Shown here one piece after another: positions 16,926 through 26,151 of a stretch of DNA of 64,000 nt. Within the stretch, counting starts at the first letter, position 1, and each line of letters opens with the position of its first letter. The notes under the pieces were generated by a model. That model was not told the origin of the DNA. It worked only from the letters and a program-made list of their open reading frames with translations, and searched no databases. The translations under genes and the position numbers were made by a program. This stretch comes from Woeseiaceae bacterium (lineage in GTDB: Bacteria; Pseudomonadota; Gammaproteobacteria; Steroidobacterales; Woeseiaceae): NCBI GenBank assembly GCA_021773075.1, contig JAJFKT010000030.1, positions 176,430-240,429 on the forward strand, written 5' to 3'.

Positions 16926-18764
16926 TTAAAACCTTAAGCGCGCACCAACGTAGGCAGATCGGCCGGGCGTTCCGTAGCCGATTACCTGTTGGTAATCCCT
17001 GTCGAATACATTTTCAATGCGCGAGTAAAGTTCGACGGTCTCTGTCAGTGCGTACTGCCCAGCGAGATCAACTCGAGTCCACGACGGCACAACACCGTTT
17101 GGGTCTTGCTCCTCGCCGTTATAACGCAACAGAAGATTGCCGGATAAATTGCCTTCAGGGTTAATGTAGACCCGCACATCACCCGTGTGTTCAGGTACGC
17201 GTACGAGCGGCGCACCAGTAGCGTCCTCCGCGTCGATGTTGGCGTAGTCTAGGGACACGCTCAACCAGTCGAGAAAGTCATAGCTTGCTGACAGTTCGAC
17301 GCCCTTTGAACGCGCTTCAGCAATATTTTCATAGCCGCCAATGCCGAAAGAGAAAGTAATCAGGTTGCTAGTGTCCTGATCGAAGTAGCTTAGCCCAATT
17401 TCTCCACGTCCATCACCTGTGCGCAGCGTAATACCGATGTCGGCAGCTTCCGATGTTTCAGGTTTCAATTCCGCATTTGGACCGATCGCGCCGCAGCAAA
17501 AGAAAGTTGTTTGAAACAGGGTTGGGGCCTTGAAGCCCTCACCCCAGCTTGCGCGTAATGTTACGTAGTGGTTGGGGTTGTAAGCGGCCGCGAAACGCGC
17601 CGTTGTCTCGCCACCGAAGACCTCATGGTCATCGCGTCGCAGACCTGCCGTCAGTGTGAGCGTGTCAACCGGCTGCAATTCGTAGAGCGCAAATAAGCCG
17701 TCGATCGAGTTTTTCTCGCCGTTGGACTTATTGTCTTCGTGTTCAACGCCGAATGCGAAGCGATTTTTATCGTTTGCAGCCACATCAGCCTGATAGCGGT
17801 ACGAAATTCGGTCGCCTTTGCTCGAGAAACTGGCAGCGCCGGCAGAAAAACTGTTGCGATCGATGTCTCTGTACGCGATGAGCAGGGAATTATTGAATCT
17901 CCCGTCGAGTAGGGGAATGTTGAATATCAGGTTGCCCGTTAGCTCCTCGGTGGCGCTGAGCTCGTCGCCGTCAGCGACATTGCCCTGATCGCCAAACGAA
18001 AAACTATCGAACTCGCTTTCGGCATCAATCCATAGCAAGGACAGACGTATCGTTGCCTCATTCAGGAATCGTGCGGCGATGCTCGCGCCTAAGGTCGTTG
18101 ACTCAAAACTGTCGTCCTCGATATTTCCATTCGCCTCGTCAGCTCTCGAGATTCCATCAGTCGACGTCCGGGTTGCCGATAAGCGGTACTCGAAAATATC
18201 ACCTGCAGCGCTGACCTCGGCGCCGCCACGCAGACTATTGAATGAGCCGGCCTGTGCAAATGCACTCCCCTGAAATTCGTCATCAGGGCGTTTGGTGACG
18301 ATGTTTACGACACCGCCGATCGCGTCCGTACCCCACAAGGTGGACTGTGGCCCCTTCAAGACTTCGATGCGTTCTATGTTTGCGGGGTCAAGTCGTGCGA
18401 AGTCGAAGCCGCCGCCGGGTGAGGTGGGATCGTTGGATACCACGCCGTCAATGATCACAAGCGTTTGTTCGCTGCCAGCTCCGCGAATACGCACAGTTGC
18501 TGCGCCCCCAAAAGCACCATTTTGATTGATAGTGACGCCTGGCATGGCGGCAACTGCGTCCAGCGCATAGTCGACACCCATGGCTTCGATTTCGTCCGCC
18601 GTCAGTATTGAGACACTTGAACCGACTTCGGTTTCGGCCTGCTGAAGCCGGACGCCATAGACGATGACTTGCTCGTCGATGGGCGCAGTTTGATCGTCCT
18701 CTGCGTATGACGGTGCGTAGGCAGTAACACTCAACGCGAGCACAGCTAGTACTTTTTTATGCAT
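16926..18764 (-). CDS. btuB: TonB-dependent cobalamin receptor (BtuB-like)
   Basis: About 612 residues from ATG 18764, which follows GGGAAGATC and opens a clean signal peptide (KKVLAVLALSVTAYAPSYAE). An upstream in-frame start at 18863 would add 33 residues without a signal and is rejected. The mature chain has a TonB box region (DEQVIVYGV), a plug domain (MPGVTINQNGAFGGAATVRIRGAGSEQ, VLKGPQSTLWGTDAIGGVVNIVT) and a 22-strand barrel ending YVGARLRF. The length is close to E. coli BtuB. The cobalamin riboswitch immediately upstream supports the substrate. Confidence 0.93.
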   Translation of the reverse strand: MHKKVLAVLALSVTAYAPSYAEDDQTAPIDEQVIVYGVRLQQAETEVGSSVSILTADEIEAMGVDYALDAVAAMPGVTINQNGAFGGAATVRIRGAGSEQTLVIIDGVVSNDPTSPGGGFDFARLDPANIERIEVLKGPQSTLWGTDAIGGVVNIVTKRPDDEFQGSAFAQAGSFNSLRGGAEVSAAGDIFEYRLSATRTSTDGISRADEANGNIEDDSFESTTLGASIAARFLNEATIRLSLLWIDAESEFDSFSFGDQGNVADGDELSATEELTGNLIFNIPLLDGRFNNSLLIAYRDIDRNSFSAGAASFSSKGDRISYRYQADVAANDKNRFAFGVEHEDNKSNGEKNSIDGLFALYELQPVDTLTLTAGLRRDDHEVFGGETTARFAAAYNPNHYVTLRASWGEGFKAPTLFQTTFFCCGAIGPNAELKPETSEAADIGITLRTGDGRGEIGLSYFDQDTSNLITFSFGIGGYENIAEARSKGVELSASYDFLDWLSVSLDYANIDAEDATGAPLVRVPEHTGDVRVYINPEGNLSGNLLLRYNGEEQDPNGVVPSWTRVDLAGQYALTETVELYSRIENVFDRDYQQVIGYGTPGRSAYVGARLRF

Positions 18765-18911
18765 TTTGATCTTCCCGTGACTCGGACGTCGATACCGAAT
18801 CGAAACGACATTAGCGGCTTCACTGAGCATGCAGTGCGACGAGCCGACTACATGTCGTTTCACGGGAAAGTGTGATTCCGGCCCTGCAGGTTAACCCGAC
18901 CCTGGACGAAC

Positions 18912-19080
18912 GACGCGATGGCAGGTTTCCTGGCTTGCTGATCCTTGATGATGGCCACCTTCCCAGAACAAGCGTCCTAGTGGTTAGATTGGCCAGCGTC
19001 TCCCAGCTTACAGTTGCGGGTACAACTCCGGATTCTCACCGGATTCCCTCTTAGCTCTTGAGTTACAGAGCACCATCTGG
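18912..19080 (-). ncRNA. Cobalamin (AdoCbl) riboswitch
   Basis: On the minus strand the conserved elements occur in order: GAGGGAATCCGGTGAGAATCC, ACTGTACCCGCAACTGTAAG-like GTTGTACCCGCAACTGTAAG, the B12 box as CCACT...GGGAAGGTGGCC (about 18953-18982), and the 3' closing segment AAGCCAGGAAACCTGCC. The aptamer ends about 150 bases upstream of the btuB start, leaving room for an expression platform. When adenosylcobalamin binds, it should shut off btuB-btuF-btuC-btuD-cobQ. Confidence 0.95.
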
Positions 19081-19186
19081 GGATGCAAACTAGACGAGCA
19101 CGAAGCCGCTGTCAATTGAGTGCGCCAGCCTGGAAGTCGAAACTCGGTTAAGATTGCGATCCTTGTCGCAGAGCAAGACATCAATA

Positions 19187-20335
19187 ATGTCCCTGTTTAA
19201 ACTGGGTTTTCGCCCGTTCTACGCTTTGGCGTCAATCTTCGCCATCACCGCGATCGGCTTGTGGCTGCTTTCGTTTGCGGGTTTTTTCGGCACTGGGACG
19301 TATCTCCACGGAGTCAACTGGCACAGCCATGAAATGCTGTTCGGCTTTGCGACCGCTGTCCTCGCCGGGTTCCTGCTGACAGCTGTGCAGAACTGGACGG
19401 AGTTGCCAACGCCTACAGGCTTATCACTGGCCATGCTTGCAGCACTCTGGCTCGTAGCACGCGTATTGATATTCGTTGGTCCCGCGCCAATCGCCGCTTT
19501 CGTTGATGTCCTGTTCCTACCGGCTTTAGGGTTCGCTATAGCACGGCCGATCCTGCAAAGCAGGAATCAGCGCAACTACAAGCTGCTCGCAATTCTGACT
19601 GCGCTCGCCGTCCTGCACGTTCTTTACCACTTGGCGAGTCTGACTTATGTCGACGTTCGAATGGCGCGAATATCCTTACTCGCTGGAATCGATGTTTTCA
19701 CTATCCTGATGGCGATTGTGGGCGGTCGAGTCATTCCGGTATTCACACGCAACGCGATAGCGGGTGCGAAATCCCGCAACGAGTTGTGGCTGGAAGCCGT
19801 CACTTTTGGAGGTATGCTGGCCGTTGTTTTCGTGACCGTAGCGAGCAACTATTTTCCGGTCTCACCGCTAGTGCTCACAGTCTTGTGCGTGACCGCCGCC
19901 GCGACCCATGCGATGCGCCTGGCATTGTGGGAACCTGGAAAAACACTGGACTTGCCTCTGTTGTGGATGATGCCAGTCGCCTATTCATGGATACCGTTCG
20001 CGTTTCTATTACGCGCGATGGCGGCGGCAAATGTCATCGCAGCCGGTGCCTGGATACACGCCATCACGGCGGGAGCGGTGACCAGCCTGATGCTCGCCAT
20101 GATGATGCGAAGTTCTTTGGGCCATACAGGCCGCGCACTCGTTGCGGGACGCGTAGAGATTGCCGCATTTCTATTTCTGCAAACAGCGGCCATCATCCGT
20201 GTTCTTGCCAGCATTTTCGCGGCAGACACCTATCGCCTATGGATCTTCGCATCCGGACTGATGTGGGCGCTGGCATTCATACTGTTCGCAATACGCTATG
20301 TGCCGATGCTCAGTCGCCCACGGGTGTCAGATTGA
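19187..20335 (+). CDS. nnrS: NnrS-family membrane protein
   Basis: About 382 residues from ATG 19187 (a TTG 33 bases upstream is possible but the family typically begins near LFKLGFRPFY). Family marks are GFRPFYALAS, NWHSHEMLFGFATAVLAGFLLTAVQNWT and GGRVIPVFTRNA, plus roughly twelve membrane segments. NnrS proteins are haem- and copper-containing inner-membrane proteins linked to protection from nitric oxide and dinitrosyl iron complexes. It stands alone, divergent from the B12 operon; its 3' end overlaps the convergent ABC permease by 9 bases. No nitrate or nitrite respiration genes are in this window. Confidence 0.92.
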   Translation: MSLFKLGFRPFYALASIFAITAIGLWLLSFAGFFGTGTYLHGVNWHSHEMLFGFATAVLAGFLLTAVQNWTELPTPTGLSLAMLAALWLVARVLIFVGPAPIAAFVDVLFLPALGFAIARPILQSRNQRNYKLLAILTALAVLHVLYHLASLTYVDVRMARISLLAGIDVFTILMAIVGGRVIPVFTRNAIAGAKSRNELWLEAVTFGGMLAVVFVTVASNYFPVSPLVLTVLCVTAAATHAMRLALWEPGKTLDLPLLWMMPVAYSWIPFAFLLRAMAAANVIAAGAWIHAITAGAVTSLMLAMMMRSSLGHTGRALVAGRVEIAAFLFLQTAAIIRVLASIFAADTYRLWIFASGLMWALAFILFAIRYVPMLSRPRVSD

Positions 20336-21553
20336 TCGGGTGGCGATAGCGGGCGTGATGTTGCTCGCCCGCTTTGCGGGCCCTGCAACTGCCGCTTGAC
20401 CAACGATCCACAGCGCAATCATCGCGAGCGGAATGACGTACCAGGCAAGTGGCTCGAGCGCGAAGGCTTCGACCATCGCCATATTCAGCGCGACAGACAA
20501 GATGCCACCGATGACAAGCCCGATACTACTGACGATGAAATTCTCGACCATGAAGTAATGAACGATGGCAGGCTTGGTCGCGCCAAGCGCGCGGCGAATT
20601 CCGATTTGCCGTGTACGACGACTCACATTGAAACTAGCCAAGCCGATAATGCCGAGGCCCGTGATAATCGTCAGGAGCCCGACGACGAAAGACAGGATCT
20701 TGATCATCGCCGTATCACCCAGATACGCGAGCTTGCGGATTTGATCCATCGTTGTAACATCGCGAATGAGGCGGTCCGGAATGCGGTTCGCGAGCAATTC
20801 TTCGACGGTTAGCATGAGCTCGTCCCGATAACCCGGTTCGGCTCTGATGATGTAACGTTGAAACGTGGAGGTTCGTCTTTGTGGAGTCAACATGGACTGC
20901 TCAACGTTACTCCAACCTTCCCAAGGGGCTTGCAGACGATCAATCACGCCAACGATATTCACGGGGTCGTTGTCATTAACGTAAACGGTCTTGCCGACGA
21001 CCGAACCCTGTTCATCCGGGAACAACTCCTTGGCCAACGCTTCGGTGATAATGCCGTAGGCGGGCCAGGTTCTGTCATCGACGACCTGCCAAGTGACTTG
21101 ATTCGGTGCGAAGTTCTTGCCGTCAATGATAGTGGAATCAAAGGTGTTAACGCCGTGTTCATCGACAAAGTAGATCGCTGTTCCAACCGTATCGCTGTCC
21201 ATAGTTCCGGGTTCCAATTGCAGGCCCATCGACCATCCGCCCTGACGTAAAGGAAAGGAGTTCGATGCGACGGCATCCAGTACACCCGGAAGGCCTCTGA
21301 TCAAAGCAAGGTCCTCATCGATGAGCGTTTTCATCGCTTCCTCGTCACCATCACCAAAGTAAGAGCTCGCCAGGGCAAAAGTATTCGCTTCATCAATGCC
21401 GCTCGGACGCGCGGCATTCGCTGCCCGCTCCTGCATGATCGCGAATGCGTTGACCATGATGGTCATGGTGACTGCGATCTGCAGTGCGATGAGTACAAAG
21501 CCAGCCTTGTTCTTCAACATCGCTCGCCAGATTGGTCCTATATCCATTTTCAT
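20327..21553 (-). CDS. ABC transporter permease (MacB/FtsX type), second permease
   Basis: A 408-residue permease with the MacB_PCD plus FtsX layout: one N-terminal membrane helix (KAGFVLIALQIAVTMTIMV), a periplasmic domain of about 220 residues, then three C-terminal helices beginning near ILSFVVGLLTIITGLGIIGL with the coupling motif RTRQIGIRRALGATKPAIVHYF. It lies last in a four-gene operon (adaptor, ATPase, two permeases). The two permeases likely form a heterodimer; MacB itself is one fused polypeptide that homodimerises. Substrate unknown; peptides, lipids or antimicrobial compounds are possible. Confidence 0.85.
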   Translation of the reverse strand: MKMDIGPIWRAMLKNKAGFVLIALQIAVTMTIMVNAFAIMQERAANAARPSGIDEANTFALASSYFGDGDEEAMKTLIDEDLALIRGLPGVLDAVASNSFPLRQGGWSMGLQLEPGTMDSDTVGTAIYFVDEHGVNTFDSTIIDGKNFAPNQVTWQVVDDRTWPAYGIITEALAKELFPDEQGSVVGKTVYVNDNDPVNIVGVIDRLQAPWEGWSNVEQSMLTPQRRTSTFQRYIIRAEPGYRDELMLTVEELLANRIPDRLIRDVTTMDQIRKLAYLGDTAMIKILSFVVGLLTIITGLGIIGLASFNVSRRTRQIGIRRALGATKPAIVHYFMVENFIVSSIGLVIGGILSVALNMAMVEAFALEPLAWYVIPLAMIALWIVGQAAVAGPAKRASNITPAIATRSI

Positions 21554-21574
21554 TTCCTTAACTCCTCGGGCTGG

Positions 21575-22894
21575 TCATTGGATTCTTAACGTCGTTGCCG
21601 GGGAAACACGGCAGGCCCGCCAGGTTGGGTACAAACCGGCACCGAGGGCGGAGACGATAGCCAGAGCGACGGCCGACAAAACCATGCTCCAGTCCATGGT
21701 GACGAGGTATGAGATGAAGTCATAATCGGCAAACACGTTTTCCAGACCGCGCAAGCCAAGCCAGGTCATCCCAATGCCGGCAACACCACCAGCGATGCCG
21801 ATCATGCCGGCCTCAATAAAGTACTGTGTGAACAACGCGGCCTTACTGGCGCCGAGCGCCCGGCGCAGACTGATGTCATTCGTTCTGCGCATGACCTTGG
21901 CGAGCAGCAGTCCGATAGTGTTGAGTAAGCAAACGAGCAGGAACAGTACTGCGAGGCTAAGCAATACGCTTACGGTGTCGTCGACAACTTCACGATCGAC
22001 CATCCACTGTGCTGGCGTACTAAGACGATTATTGAGCTCTCTTGGAAATCGACCAAGCGTTTTCTGTTGTTCGACGTAGTCATCGAGAAACTGCAAATAG
22101 GTACCTTTCTCGGCGGCACTTTCGAGTTCAACCCACATCTGAATCCAGATGCATTCGGACGCCAGGTAGCCTTCATAGCCACCGCCGTCGATTGACTTCC
22201 AGCAGCTGTTGTTGCCAGAGCTCCCCCACTGTCCCGTGACGGCTAGTGAAAAGGGTAGGAAGATATTCGCTGCGCCCTCGTAAGGGTTGTTATTAAGATC
22301 GTAGAACTTCGGCATGGGCATCCATTCAGACAATACGCCGACGACGCGGAACTCTTCCTTGTTCATGCTCATCGTGCGACCAACGGAATCCTCACCACCG
22401 AACAGGCGCTGGTTCATTTCCGCGGAGATGACGACAACACGTTCCTCCGTTTGATCCGCACCGGCATCCCAGCCACCGCCATACTCGAAAGGCACGTCGA
22501 ACATCGCGAAAAAGTCCGCCGTTGTAGCCCGAACGTCCTCCTGGAAAGGTAGAGCCCCATCGCCGTCCGGCTGCACAACGCGGCTGGACTTAAAACTAAT
22601 CGTCTGGCGAAACGCACGCCCGGCCTGATGTAATGCGGTTGCATCGAGATAGGTGACTTGTTCGGGTGGCTCATTTGGCTCTCCGTACGGGTCGTCTGGA
22701 TTCCAGTTATCGAGCTGCACGTGATAAAGAACATCGTTCTTGTGAGCGACCGGGTTGTCGCTCATGACATGTCGAATTGTGACAATAGACATGCAGGCAC
22801 CAATGCCGATCGCAATCGCAGCGACCATAAGCGCACTTAGCGCGGGGTTGGCGCGAATGCTGAGAACACCGAGCTTCAGGTAGTAGCGAAACAT
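21575..22894 (-). CDS. ABC transporter permease (MacB/FtsX type), first permease
   Basis: A 439-residue protein with the same layout as its downstream neighbour: N-terminal helix (ALSALMVAAIAIGIGACMSIV), a large periplasmic region, and C-terminal helices with RTNDISLRRALGASKAALFTQYF as the ATPase-coupling helix. The periplasmic part contains two potential disulfide cysteines (NNSCWKSIDG and ASECIWIQ) that its partner lacks. It starts 12 bases from the ATPase gene and ends 21 bases before the second permease. Confidence 0.85.
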   Translation of the reverse strand: MFRYYLKLGVLSIRANPALSALMVAAIAIGIGACMSIVTIRHVMSDNPVAHKNDVLYHVQLDNWNPDDPYGEPNEPPEQVTYLDATALHQAGRAFRQTISFKSSRVVQPDGDGALPFQEDVRATTADFFAMFDVPFEYGGGWDAGADQTEERVVVISAEMNQRLFGGEDSVGRTMSMNKEEFRVVGVLSEWMPMPKFYDLNNNPYEGAANIFLPFSLAVTGQWGSSGNNSCWKSIDGGGYEGYLASECIWIQMWVELESAAEKGTYLQFLDDYVEQQKTLGRFPRELNNRLSTPAQWMVDREVVDDTVSVLLSLAVLFLLVCLLNTIGLLLAKVMRRTNDISLRRALGASKAALFTQYFIEAGMIGIAGGVAGIGMTWLGLRGLENVFADYDFISYLVTMDWSMVLSAVALAIVSALGAGLYPTWRACRVSPATTLRIQ

Positions 22895-22906
22895 ATTAAT
22901 TCTCCG

Positions 22907-23608
22907 TTACGCGCTGGCTGCATTAGCAAGATGCAACTCGGGTGGCGCGTCACTAACCTGACCGTCGCGGACAAAGATGTTTCTCCTCGCGCGACCCGCG
23001 AGACTCAATTCGTGAGTGACCATAATAATGGTCGTTCCTGAGGCATTAATTTCTGACAGTAAATCCAGAACACTCTCTGCCATGTTTGTGTCGAGATTGC
23101 CGGTTGGCTCATCGGCGAGCAGGAATCGAGGTTCGCCAGCAAGTGCGCGTGCAATCGCGACCCGTTGTTGCTGGCCACCGGAAAGTTGAGCCGGGTAGTG
23201 CTTCATACGGGATGCAAGACCGACCCTATCAAGAGATTTTTCGATTCGACCTCTACGTTCGTCAGCATCAAAACCACGATAACGTAATGGCACATCAACG
23301 TTGTCGAATATGTCGAGCTCCGGGATTAAGTTGAAGCTCTGGAAAATGAAGCCGATCTTTTCGTTTCTGACTCTCGAACGCTGCGTGTCATTGAGCTTGG
23401 AAATATCGCGGCCATCCAGTTCATAACTGCCGCTGGTCAATTCCTCGAGCATTCCGGCGATGTTTAGGAAGGTCGTTTTCCCTGAGCCTGAGGGGCCTGT
23501 CACGGAAACGAACTCACCTTCGTCAACCGTGAGCGAAAACTCCCGAAGCGCATGAGTCTCGACCGTATCTGTGCGGTAAGTCTTTGAAACATTGTTCATC
23601 TTTAACAT
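22907..23608 (-). CDS. ABC transporter ATP-binding protein (LolD/MacB type)
   Basis: About 233 residues from ATG 23608 ([14 protein letters not shown]), with GAGGAGAG upstream; a longer reading to 23842 runs antisense to the adaptor gene and is not credible. Walker [12 protein letters not shown]-loop [12 protein letters not shown], signature [15 protein letters not shown], Walker [13 protein letters not shown] and the H-loop VTHELSLAG are all intact. It powers the MacB-type permeases encoded downstream. Confidence 0.93.
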   Translation of the reverse strand: MLKMNNVSKTYRTDTVETHALREFSLTVDEGEFVSVTGPSGSGKTTFLNIAGMLEELTSGSYELDGRDISKLNDTQRSRVRNEKIGFIFQSFNLIPELDIFDNVDVPLRYRGFDADERRGRIEKSLDRVGLASRMKHYPAQLSGGQQQRVAIARALAGEPRFLLADEPTGNLDTNMAESVLDLLSEINASGTTIIMVTHELSLAGRARRNIFVRDGQVSDAPPELHLANAASA

Positions 23609-23621
23609 TGGATCACTCTCC

Positions 23622-24914
23622 TCAATCCGTAAGCAGCACCGTGTCCGCACCGCGGAACGGGTCGAGATTTGAAATAATAATGGTGTCGCCAGGCTCGAGG
23701 CCCGCGACGATTTCGACACTACCCAGGCTGCGCGCGCCAGTTTCGATCTGGCGCCGTTCCGCCATCTGATCGTCGTTAACGACATAGGCGATTCGGCCAC
23801 CGCCGCTGTCGAGGAACTGGCCGCGCTGCACCATGAGTACATTGTTGTACTCAGCTAATAGAATGCGCGTAGTCAGACGTTGATTCTGACGCAGGTTGGT
23901 AGGGCCATCGCCTTTGAAACGAATTCGGCTCGCAACCTGGTTGTTGATTATCTCCGGCGATACGGCAACCAGCTGACCGTTGTAGCGCTCGCCACCGACC
24001 TGTATCTCTGCCTGCATACCGATCAAGAGATCGTCGGCATAGCTTTCGGGAATCAAAGCATCAATTTCGAATCGGCTTAGATCAACAACGGCCAAGACCG
24101 GTGTGTCGCGCGAAACAGCGGATTTCTGGTCCACCAAAAGGTCACCCACAATGCCGTTGACCGGCGACTTGATCGCCAAATCGTTGACCTGTCGCTGAAA
24201 ATCGATAACGACTAGTTCCTGCTGCCTAAGCTCGAATTCACTGGCACGTAATTCGAACGCAAGCCTTTCATCGAACAGACCCGCGTCGGCGATGGCGTGT
24301 TGATGGGCCAATTCGGCATTGCGCAGATCGTCTTGTGCTTTCTCGAAATCAATGACGGGTATAACGCCCATTTCGTTCGCTTCTTCTGCCCGGCGTTGTT
24401 CGCGTTTCGCCGCGACCAGTGCAACGTCGGCCAGGTCCGCCGCTTTGCGTTTTTCAAGCGCGAGTTGGCGTGACTCGATGCGTTGGCGTTCGAGTTCAAC
24501 TTTGCGCTGTTCAAACGCAGATTCAGCTTGCCGCAGCAGACTGTTCAATTCCGGGCTGTCGACGTTTGCCAATATTTGGCCTGCAAAAACCTGCTCACCG
24601 GCAACAACTTCAAGCGTGATGCTTCCCGAGGCCGTTGCGTAAAGTGTCGGACTAACCGCTGCAACGATTTTGCCCTGCACCGAAACGTCGCGAACGAGAT
24701 CGCCCTCGGCAACGACAGCGGTACGAACGCGATCGAAGGGCACGCTGGCTGTAGCATTGGCCCAGCGCTTGACCCAGGGCGCAGCGAACAGGATCGACGC
24801 GATGACAGCGACGCCGATGCCAGCGACAATGAGTTGCATGCGACGCGGATCCGGCGGCGCCAGCCGCACGTCCTGCGCCGAGGTGTCGGCGATTTTCAGG
24901 TCTTCGTCCCCCAA
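23622..24914 (-). CDS. HlyD/MacA-like periplasmic adaptor subunit
   Basis: A 430-residue membrane-fusion protein. A short cytoplasmic N-terminus is followed by one membrane helix (QLIVAGIGVAVIASILFAAPWV), a lipoyl half-motif (VSVQGKIVAAVSPTLYATASG), a long coiled-coil hairpin (about residues 120-220: RQAESAFEQRKVELERQR and AKREQRRAEEANEMG), the second lipoyl half (NDLAIKSPVNGIVGDLLVDQ) and a beta-barrel. The start is TTG 24914, directly after an in-frame stop a few codons upstream; no strong ribosome site is visible, so a start closer to the membrane helix remains possible. It links the inner-membrane permeases to an outer-membrane channel encoded elsewhere, and is divergent from the LytS-type kinase gene. 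Confidence 0.88.
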   Translation of the reverse strand: MGDEDLKIADTSAQDVRLAPPDPRRMQLIVAGIGVAVIASILFAAPWVKRWANATASVPFDRVRTAVVAEGDLVRDVSVQGKIVAAVSPTLYATASGSITLEVVAGEQVFAGQILANVDSPELNSLLRQAESAFEQRKVELERQRIESRQLALEKRKAADLADVALVAAKREQRRAEEANEMGVIPVIDFEKAQDDLRNAELAHQHAIADAGLFDERLAFELRASEFELRQQELVVIDFQRQVNDLAIKSPVNGIVGDLLVDQKSAVSRDTPVLAVVDLSRFEIDALIPESYADDLLIGMQAEIQVGGERYNGQLVAVSPEIINNQVASRIRFKGDGPTNLRQNQRLTTRILLAEYNNVLMVQRGQFLDSGGGRIAYVVNDDQMAERRQIETGARSLGSVEIVAGLEPGDTIIISNLDPFRGADTVLLTD

Positions 24915-25083
24915 AGTGGCTTTTCTGTTGGCGTTTTACGCCGTTGTTAGTGTCTTAGATGCCAGAACGTCAGGATTCGTTTAAATGGGGGCGGGAGATG
25001 AAGCGTGCTGATCGCAGGACAAACGGTGCATTTGTAGCGCTGTTGACCCCTATAATTGCCCGATGTAGAGCAGGAATGATGAT

Positions 25084-26151
25084 TTGAAGCTCGAAGCGCT
25101 ATTCCGGGACAGGGGTCGCCTGTTCTGGATTCTCAATGTCGGTGGATGGTCGGGCTATTTGTTAGCGGCCTGGCTGGGCGCGCTCGCGCACGAAAAGCCG
25201 GAGTCCTACTTCGCGGTAATTGCTGCTACCGCGGCCACCGGTTTTTTGCTGACAATTCCATTACGTATGTTGTTCCACTGGTTGTGGGACAAGTCTGTGG
25301 CCAAGCTGGCCGCAACATTGATCGTTGCCTGTTACGTCAGCGCCTTCGCCTGGAAGTGGCTGCAGAATTACCTTTACTACGATTGGGTCAAGAACAACTG
25401 GCATCCCGAACACTTTATGGATTACGTCAGCGGCGTAATGGGTGCGTTTTATATATTATTGTGCTGGAGCGGACTGTATTTCGGTATCAAGTATTACCAG
25501 CAATTGCAGGAACAAACCGAACAGACTTTAAAGGCAACGGCCGCGGCGCATCAGGCGCAGCTGAAAATGCTGCGCTACCAACTCAATCCGCACTTTCTGT
25601 TTAATACGCTAAACGCTATCTCCACGCTGATTCTCGATGGCGCGAACGACACAGCGAACAAAGCTGTCAGCCGACTGAGCGACTTCCTTCGTTACACACT
25701 CGACAACGATCCAATGAGCCGGGTTACGCTCGGGTCCGAACTGGCCGCGATTGACCTGTATCTGGAAATAGAGAAAGTTCGTTTTGGCGAGCGCCTTGTT
25801 ATCGAGAAAGCGATCGAGCCCCCGGCGGATAAGGCTTTGGTACCCAGCCTCATTCTGCAGCCGCTGATCGAGAATGCGATCAAGTACGCCATATCTCCCA
25901 GCGAAGAAGGTGGGACGTTGCGAATACTGGCTCACATGCAACGTGGCGTGCTCATTATGCAAATAGCTGACACGGGTCCCGGGCTTGGCAATGGCAAGAG
26001 CGAGCACAAGTCGAGCGGTGTTGGATTGAAAAACACACGTGAGCGTTTACAGCAGCTTTACGGTGATGATCAGGCGTTTACGCTAGCGCCGAACATACCC
26101 TCGGGACTGACGATAACGATAAACATTCCATTTGAGGAACGCGATGCTTAA
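25084..26151 (+). CDS. LytS-like sensor histidine kinase
   Basis: A 355-residue kinase of the His_kinase (PF06580) plus HATPase type. Four N-terminal membrane helices (residues about 15-135) form the sensor, a coiled coil leads to the phosphoacceptor block with RYQLNPHFLFNTLNAIS (His170), and the ATPase domain has LQPLIENAIKYAI (N box), IADTGPGLG (G1) and GVGLKNTRERL. It starts with TTG 25084 behind AGGA; a TATAAT at 25051-25056 may be its -10. It overlaps the response-regulator gene by 8 bases. Divergent orientation to the ABC export operon suggests that it senses the exported compound or envelope stress. Confidence 0.9.
   Translation: MKLEALFRDRGRLFWILNVGGWSGYLLAAWLGALAHEKPESYFAVIAATAATGFLLTIPLRMLFHWLWDKSVAKLAATLIVACYVSAFAWKWLQNYLYYDWVKNNWHPEHFMDYVSGVMGAFYILLCWSGLYFGIKYYQQLQEQTEQTLKATAAAHQAQLKMLRYQLNPHFLFNTLNAISTLILDGANDTANKAVSRLSDFLRYTLDNDPMSRVTLGSELAAIDLYLEIEKVRFGERLVIEKAIEPPADKALVPSLILQPLIENAIKYAISPSEEGGTLRILAHMQRGVLIMQIADTGPGLGNGKSEHKSSGVGLKNTRERLQQLYGDDQAFTLAPNIPSGLTITINIPFEERDA

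Noticed and set aside
18765..18863. An N-terminal extension of BtuB starting at 18863
   Set aside because: It lacks a signal peptide and a ribosome site, and it lies in the region between riboswitch and start codon; ATG 18764 has both.
21396..21725. Plus-strand reading frame of 109 residues within the ABC permease genes
   Set aside because: It is antisense to two well-supported permease genes and has no family features.
23609..23842. An N-terminal extension of the ABC ATPase
   Set aside because: It reads through the adaptor gene in another frame and its composition is unlike an ATPase; ATG 23608 with GAGGAGAG is the start.
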